Part shown: piece by piece, positions 59,566 through 64,000 of the stretch | Position numbering within the stretch: position 1 is the first letter of the stretch | Layout of the letters: every line of letters begins with the position of its first letter | Origin: Streptomyces noursei | GTDB taxonomy: Bacteria; Actinomycetota; Actinomycetes; Streptomycetales; Streptomycetaceae | DNA length: 64,000 nt | NCBI RefSeq assembly: GCF_016917755.1 | Contig: NZ_CP070326.1 | Span: forward strand, 4,898,001-4,962,000 | Direction of reading: 5' to 3' | Program-made: the position numbers and the translations under genes | The notes under the pieces: model-generated | What the model saw: only the letters and a program-made list of their open reading frames with translations | Database searches by the model: none | What the model was told of the DNA's origin: nothing

Positions 59566-61752
59566 ATGCGCACCAAGGACCTCCTGGCCGCCATCGCGAC
59601 CGGCCTGTGGCGCTGGGACAACGCATCCGGCCGAGTGACCCTCGACGCGGAAGCGGCCCGGCTGCTGGGGCTTCCCACGGAGCCGGCCGAACTCACCGAG
59701 GCCGCCGTGCGCTCCCGTTTTCATCCCGTCGACTTCGCCGAGATCAACGGTGTCGTCCAGCTCGCGGTCTCCGAGGGGACGGTCGCCGAGGCGCGGCTGC
59801 GCATCGTGGACGAGCGCGGGCGGGTACTGCGCGTCGTCCGCTCCCGCTCCCGGCCCCGGATCGTCAACGGCGACTTCGAACTGGTCGGCACCCTGCAGGA
59901 GGTGCCCGAGCCGCAGCCCGGCACCTCCGCGGCACGGTCCCCGGTCACCGGCGACTGGCACCGCTCGCGCGAGGCGTTCCTGCTGGACGCGGGCCGGGCG
60001 CTGGCCGAGGCGCGGTCCACTGCCGAGGTGCTGCGGGTCGCGGCCGGGCTCTCCATGCCCGGGCTCATGCCGGACGGCCTGGCGGTCTTCGGCATCCGAG
60101 GCGACCGGCTCTCGGTGATCGGCCACCACGGGCGCCTCCCCGGCGACGAGCTGCCCTTCTCCGAGATGATGTTGGAGACCGACTATCCCGCCGCCGAGGT
60201 GGTGCGCACCGGCCGGGCGATCTACCTGCCCACCCCGGAGGACTACCAGCGCCGCTACCCCGCCACCTGGCCCCTGGCCGCCGATCTCGACTGCACGTCC
60301 TGGGCGTATCTGCCGCTGGTGAACGCGGGCCGGACGATCGGCGCCTGGATGGCCGGGTTCGCCCAGCCGGTCGGCTTCACCCCGGACGAGCGCTCGGTGC
60401 TGACCACCGTCGCCCGGATGCTGGCCCAGGCACTGGCCAGGGCCGGTGTGCAGGAGTCGCAGCACGAGCTGGCGGTGGGGCTGCAGCGGAGCATGATGCC
60501 GACGGTGCAGCCGGACATCCCCGGAATGACGGTGGCGGCCCGCTATGTGCCGACCGGCGGCGGACTGGAGGTCGGCGGCGACTGGTACGACATGATCCCG
60601 CTGCCGTCCGGGCGGATCGCGCTGGTCATCGGGGACGTCCAGGGCCACGACGTACGGGCCGCGGGCCTGATGGGGCAGCTGCGGATCGCGCTGCGCGCCT
60701 ATGCCTCCGAGGGGCATCACCCCGACGCGGTGCTCTCCCGCGCCTCCCGCTTCCTCGCCGGGATCAACGAGACCGAGTTCCGCGGCCACGGCGAGGACCA
60801 GCGCTTCGCGACCTGCCTGTACATAGAGGTCGACCCGGCCACCGGATTGCTCGACGTGGCGCGGGCCGGCCACCCGGACCCGGCGATCCGGATGGCCGAC
60901 GGCGCGGTGATGATCCGGCCCACCTCGGGCGGGCTGCCGCTGGGCATCGACCCGGACGGCGACTACCCCACCACCCGGATCGTGCTGGAGCCCGGCGAGA
61001 CCATGCTGGTCTGCACCGACGGGCTGATCGAGACCGGCGGGCACGACCTGGAGACCGGCTGGGGACGGCTGCGCGACGTCTTCGAGACGCATGGCACCGG
61101 GACCGACGAAGGCGGTGCGGAGAGCCTGGAGCAGCTGGCCGACGCCCTGGTCCAGGCGGTGCACGGCCCGTCGTCGCACCACACCACCGGTCCGCTGGTG
61201 GACCGTCGCGAGGACGACATCGCCCTGCTGCTGCTCTCCCGCGAGGGTGCCAGCTGCGGCGTGGGCGCCGGGGACCGGCTCGCGCAGCGGCCCGGGCGGC
61301 GCACCGTGTTCTCCGTCGCGCAGGCGGAGCCCGAGCGGATCGCCGCGGCGCGGCGCCAGATGCGCGATGTGCTGCACGACTGGCGCGACCCGGACCAGGT
61401 GGATTCCGCGGCCCTGCTGGTCTCCGAGATCGTCACCAATGTGCTGACGCACACCGACGGGGACGCGCTGTTGGTGGCCGAGGTCTCCGGCGAACGCGGT
61501 ACCCGGCGCCTCCGGGTCGAGGTCGCCGACGGCAGCGACGAACTGCCGCACCGCCGCCGGCCCGGTGAGCTGGCGTCCTCGGGGCGCGGCCTGGTGCTGC
61601 TGGAACTGCTGGCCGGGGCGTGGGGAGTGGACCCGCGCGGGGACGGCAAGTCGACGTGGTTCGAGCTCTACGAGGGCGCCGGGGCGGCGGGAGAGTCGCC
61701 CGGCGCGGTGTCGTCCGGCGACGAGGAGTCCGTCCCCGAGCCCGCCGCGTAG
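59566..61752 (+). CDS. Multi-domain PP2C (SpoIIE-type) phosphatase with PAS-like, GAF and ATPase domains
   Basis: A 728-residue signalling protein. A short PAS-like region (about 8-112) precedes a GAF domain (about 135-305). The SpoIIE/PP2C phosphatase domain follows (about 320-560; GGDWYDM, VIGDVQGHD and LVCTDGLIE hold the metal-binding Asp residues). A C-terminal HATPase_c anti-sigma-kinase-like domain (about 590-700; LVSEIVTNVLTH) ends it. This RsbU-RsbW-type combination controls anti-sigma antagonists by dephosphorylation. No Shine-Dalgarno precedes ATG 59566, so it may be leaderless. Its 3' end overlaps the convergent AI-2E gene by 85 bp. Confidence 0.92.
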   Translation: MRTKDLLAAIATGLWRWDNASGRVTLDAEAARLLGLPTEPAELTEAAVRSRFHPVDFAEINGVVQLAVSEGTVAEARLRIVDERGRVLRVVRSRSRPRIVNGDFELVGTLQEVPEPQPGTSAARSPVTGDWHRSREAFLLDAGRALAEARSTAEVLRVAAGLSMPGLMPDGLAVFGIRGDRLSVIGHHGRLPGDELPFSEMMLETDYPAAEVVRTGRAIYLPTPEDYQRRYPATWPLAADLDCTSWAYLPLVNAGRTIGAWMAGFAQPVGFTPDERSVLTTVARMLAQALARAGVQESQHELAVGLQRSMMPTVQPDIPGMTVAARYVPTGGGLEVGGDWYDMIPLPSGRIALVIGDVQGHDVRAAGLMGQLRIALRAYASEGHHPDAVLSRASRFLAGINETEFRGHGEDQRFATCLYIEVDPATGLLDVARAGHPDPAIRMADGAVMIRPTSGGLPLGIDPDGDYPTTRIVLEPGETMLVCTDGLIETGGHDLETGWGRLRDVFETHGTGTDEGGAESLEQLADALVQAVHGPSSHHTTGPLVDRREDDIALLLLSREGASCGVGAGDRLAQRPGRRTVFSVAQAEPERIAAARRQMRDVLHDWRDPDQVDSAALLVSEIVTNVLTHTDGDALLVAEVSGERGTRRLRVEVADGSDELPHRRRPGELASSGRGLVLLELLAGAWGVDPRGDGKSTWFELYEGAGAAGESPGAVSSGDEESVPEPAA

Positions 61753-62828
61753 TGCTTGCGCAGTTCGTGCAGGACGCCGGAGATCGCCGCGGTGAGCGGG
61801 ACGGACAGCAGCATGCCGAGGATCCCGGCGACGCTCGCGCCCGCGGTGATCGCCAGCATGACGACCGCCGGATGCATCTGGACCGTACGGCTCTGGATCA
61901 TGGGCTGGAGCACGTGGCCCTCCAGCACCTGGACGGCGAGGACCACGCCGAGCGCCCAGAGCGCGATCACGACGCCCCGGTCCGCGAAGGCCACCAGGAT
62001 CGCCACGGCGCCCGAGATGAACGCGCCGAGGTAGGGGATGTAGGCGCCGACGAAGACCAGCGCGCCCAGGCCGAGCGCACCGGGAACGTCCAGGATCAGC
62101 AGGCCGACGGTGATGCAGATGGCGTCGATCAGCGCGATGAAGGTGGTACCACGCATGAAGCCCTCGATGGACTGGAAGCCGCGGCGGGCCATCCGTTCCA
62201 GCTGAGGGGCCGAGTTGCCCGGCGACCAGTCGTGCAGCGCACCGACCGCCTTGTCCGCGTCGCGCAGGAAGAAGAACGTCAGCAGCAGGGCCAGCACCGC
62301 GGCGGCGATGAACTGTCCCACGATGCTCACGCCGGCCAGCAGCCCGGAGGCGGCGGTGCTGCCGAACTTGCCGACCAGCGTCTTGGCGTTGGTGGCGAGA
62401 TCGCTGAGTGAATTCCCGGCCACGCCGAAGTGTTTGGTGAGATCCGCCGCCGCGTCCTTGAGCGAGGCGATGATCTGGTCCCCGGTGTCGACCAGCGCGC
62501 TGACCACGACGTATCCGGCGCCCCCGACCACGACCATCAGAAGGGCGCAGGTCAGCCCGGCCGCCAACGAACGGTTGAGCCGCATCGCCACCAGCCGCCG
62601 GTACACCGGACCGAGCAGCGCACTGCCGAGCAGAGCCAGCAGCACGGGGGTGACCGCGGCACTCAACTCGACGCAGAGCCAGACGCCGACGGCGACCACC
62701 GCCGCAACCAGCAGTCCGGCCGCGCACCATGCCGCGGCGCGGCGGGCCTCGATCGGGAGCAGGGGCGCAGAGTGCGGCGGCCCGCCGGGCTGGGCGCCGC
62801 TCCGGTCTTGATCCGAGTCGTTTCGCAC
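61668..62828 (-). CDS. AI-2E family transporter (PerM/YdiK-like permease)
   Basis: A 386-residue membrane protein of the AI-2E exporter/PerM family with about eight helices. The family pattern is clear: a first helix pair, a long extracytoplasmic amphipathic stretch (TGDQIIASLKDAAADLTKHFG), then LTFFFLRDADK, YIPYLGAFISGAVAILVAF and LEGHVLQPMIQSRTVQMHPAVVMLAI. GTG 62828 is chosen; the frame also runs upstream into parS 12 (reading MFHVKR), which is not a credible start. The 3' end overlaps the PP2C gene by 85 bp. Confidence 0.85.
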   Translation of the reverse strand: MRNDSDQDRSGAQPGGPPHSAPLLPIEARRAAAWCAAGLLVAAVVAVGVWLCVELSAAVTPVLLALLGSALLGPVYRRLVAMRLNRSLAAGLTCALLMVVVGGAGYVVVSALVDTGDQIIASLKDAAADLTKHFGVAGNSLSDLATNAKTLVGKFGSTAASGLLAGVSIVGQFIAAAVLALLLTFFFLRDADKAVGALHDWSPGNSAPQLERMARRGFQSIEGFMRGTTFIALIDAICITVGLLILDVPGALGLGALVFVGAYIPYLGAFISGAVAILVAFADRGVVIALWALGVVLAVQVLEGHVLQPMIQSRTVQMHPAVVMLAITAGASVAGILGMLLSVPLTAAISGVLHELRKHYAAGSGTDSSSPDDTAPGDSPAAPAPS

Positions 62829-62911
62829 TCGGACAGTCCACCACGGCAGGGCGGCCGGTGAGGCGTATTGGGCCCCTCCCTCACGGGCCGGGATGCGGCC
62901 CGCACCGGGGC

Positions 62912-62925
62912 GTTTCACGTGAAAC
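62912..62925. other. parS: parS site 12 (doublet)
   Basis: Perfect GTTTCACGTGAAAC upstream of the AI-2E gene, 31 bp from site 13. Confidence 0.94.
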
Positions 62926-62931
62926 ACGTGT

Positions 62932-62967
62932 GTGGGGGCGGTGTTTCACGTGAAACACCGCCCCCAC
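62932..62967. terminator. 36-bp perfect palindrome centred on parS
   Basis: Site 13 is extended by 11 complementary bases on each side (GTGGGGGCGGT and its complement), giving an 18-bp stem. It lies 21 bp after the pirin stop, as a terminator for that minus-strand gene. Confidence 0.75.
62943..62956. other. parS: parS site 13 (doublet)
   Basis: Perfect GTTTCACGTGAAAC at the centre of a 36-bp palindrome, 31 bp from site 12. Confidence 0.94.
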
Positions 62968-62988
62968 GATCCCGGCATCAGCGGCCGC

Positions 62989-63942
62989 TCATAGCGCGTC
63001 AGCGGGAATCGTGCCCAGCCGGCCGGCCTGGAAGTCCTCGAAGGCCTGGGCCAGTTCGGCGTGGGTGTTCATGACGAACGGTCCGTAGTGCATCATCGGC
63101 TCGCGGATCGGCAGCCCGCCCAGCAGCACCACCTCGAAGTTCGGACTGCGCGACTCCTGGCTTTCGTCGGCCCGGATCGTGAGCGCGTCGCCCTCTCCGA
63201 AGACCACCGCCTGGCCTATGTGGAACGGACGGCCCTCCGCACCGGCGGTGCCACGCCCGGCCAGGGCGTAGGCGAGGCCGTTGAAGTCCGCACGCCAGGG
63301 CAGCGTGACCTCGGCACCCGGGCTCACCGTCACATGGATCATCGTGATCGGGGTGTGGGTGACGCCCGGCCCCTGGTGACCATCGATGTCACCGGCGATC
63401 AGCCGCAGCAGCGCACCGCCGTCGGCGGAGGTCAGCAGCTTGACCCGGCCGCCACCGATGTCCTGGTAGCGCGGCGCCATCATCTTGTCGCTCTTCGGGA
63501 GGTTCACCCACAGCTGGAGGCCGTGGAAGAGACCGCCCGACATCACCAGCGACTCCGGCGGCGCCTCTATGTGCAGCAGGCCGGAGCCCGCCGTCATCCA
63601 CTGGGTGTCGCCGTCGTTGATGACCCCTCCGCCACCGTGCGAGTCACGGTGCACGAACGTGCCGTCGAGCAGATACGTCACGGTCTCGAAGCCGCGGTGC
63701 GGGTGCCAGGGCGTGCCCTTGGGCTCTCCGGGCGCGTACTCCACCTCGCCCATCTGGTCCATCATGATGAACGGGTCGAGGTGCCGGTAGGCGATCCCGG
63801 CGAAGGCGCGGCGCACCGGGAAGCCCTCGCCCTCGAAACCGCTCGGGGCGGTGTTGACGGTCAGCACGGGCCGGGTGCGTGCCCCGGCGGGCGCGGCCAC
63901 CCTCGGCAGGGTCAGCGGATTCTCTATGGTCACGGCGGGCAT
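62989..63942 (-). CDS. Pirin family bicupin protein
   Basis: A 317-residue pirin. GAGGAGG lies five bases before ATG 63942. The N-terminal cupin carries the metal-binding HPHRGFETVTYLLDG (His pair about 79-81) and a following H/E set (HRDSHGGGG, LLHIEAPPES). The C-terminal cupin (about 190-290) is degenerate. Pirins of this type act as quercetinase-like dioxygenases or redox sensors. The upstream segment at the window edge is AT-rich and probably holds its promoter. Confidence 0.9.
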   Translation of the reverse strand: MPAVTIENPLTLPRVAAPAGARTRPVLTVNTAPSGFEGEGFPVRRAFAGIAYRHLDPFIMMDQMGEVEYAPGEPKGTPWHPHRGFETVTYLLDGTFVHRDSHGGGGVINDGDTQWMTAGSGLLHIEAPPESLVMSGGLFHGLQLWVNLPKSDKMMAPRYQDIGGGRVKLLTSADGGALLRLIAGDIDGHQGPGVTHTPITMIHVTVSPGAEVTLPWRADFNGLAYALAGRGTAGAEGRPFHIGQAVVFGEGDALTIRADESQESRSPNFEVVLLGGLPIREPMMHYGPFVMNTHAELAQAFEDFQAGRLGTIPADAL

Positions 63943-64000
63943 GACGGCCTCCTCGGTTGTTCGCGCTTCAAACAAGTTAGTTGAAAGCTGAACAACTGGC

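Noticed and set aside
62829..62927. Extended start of the AI-2E permease reading MFHVKR
   Set aside because: That start is created by the parS site itself and lacks a ribosome site and conserved sequence; GTG 62828 is preferred.
12717..62956. CACGTG cores as ordinary transcription-factor E-boxes
   Set aside because: All are embedded in the full 14-bp parS consensus, mostly at gene ends rather than promoters, so ParB binding explains them better.
1..64000. CRISPR arrays, rRNA genes, intact insertion sequences or prophage genes
   Set aside because: No regularly spaced repeats, rRNA sequence, complete transposase or phage structural gene was seen.

Overview
The window looks like Streptomyces chromosome close to the replication origin. 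The DNA is very GC-rich, with strongly G/C-biased third codon positions, many GTG starts, and typical actinomycete families (GlxA-type AraC regulator, Rpf/LysM protein, LCP protein, SpoIIE-type PP2C phosphatase, TerB/TerD, BlaI/M56 pair, aerobic-type cobalamin genes). The most distinctive feature is 13 perfect copies of the 14-bp palindrome GTTTCACGTGAAAC, the Streptomyces parS (ParB-binding) site, spread from 12.7 to 63.0 kb. Such density is expected only in the ParB-loading zone around oriC; metG and aspS at the right end also fit an origin-proximal location.

Left part (1-8,920): probably the end of an old integrative element. It holds the 3' part of a serine hydrolase gene, an alpha/beta hydrolase, two MarR regulators, an NAD(P)-binding protein, a drug-efflux-type MFS transporter, debris of an IS701-like transposase and a VOC-family gene, an M20 amidohydrolase and an orphan protein. 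It ends exactly at a displaced 3' half of a tRNA-Gly gene (8874-8920), the usual signature of an att site; a decayed second copy lies 1.25 kb upstream. There are no parS sites in this segment.

Middle-left (9.4-28.9 kb): two HpcH/HpaI-CitE family lyases, a CapA-like protein, a divergent GlxA regulator/cupin pair, a relict peptidase, a convergent pair of paralogous small secreted proteins sharing a 20-bp-stem terminator, an Rpf/LysM protein, an XRE regulator and several small proteins. It then holds a TerB-TerD-BlaI-M56-orphan block in which three promoters carry the same CTACA-N4-TGTAG dyad, followed by an LCP protein, a DUF1876 protein, a DUF4097 lipoprotein and an MFS transporter.

Cobalamin block (28.9-41.1 kb): cobN (behind a cobalamin riboswitch), cobG-cobH-cobIJ, cobK, cbiD, cobM and cobL, which together cover the middle of corrin-ring synthesis and cobalt insertion. 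A stand-alone tsaD paralogue with a Nur-box-like promoter and a CDF metal exporter follow.

Right part (43.7-64.0 kb): membrane proteins, a quinone-oxidoreductase-like enzyme, an OpuC-type osmoprotectant ABC transporter whose ATPase gene faces the permease/binding-protein genes across a parS doublet, a polysaccharide deacetylase lipoprotein, a membrane-anchored esterase, a TerF-like VWA protein with a long disordered region, metG, aspS, a GAF/PP2C/ATPase phosphatase, an AI-2E family permease and a pirin. parS sites lie almost entirely between genes, often embedded in terminator-like palindromes. Three of them form doublets with 30-31 bp spacing, and one doublet is translated inside the 3' end of cobG.
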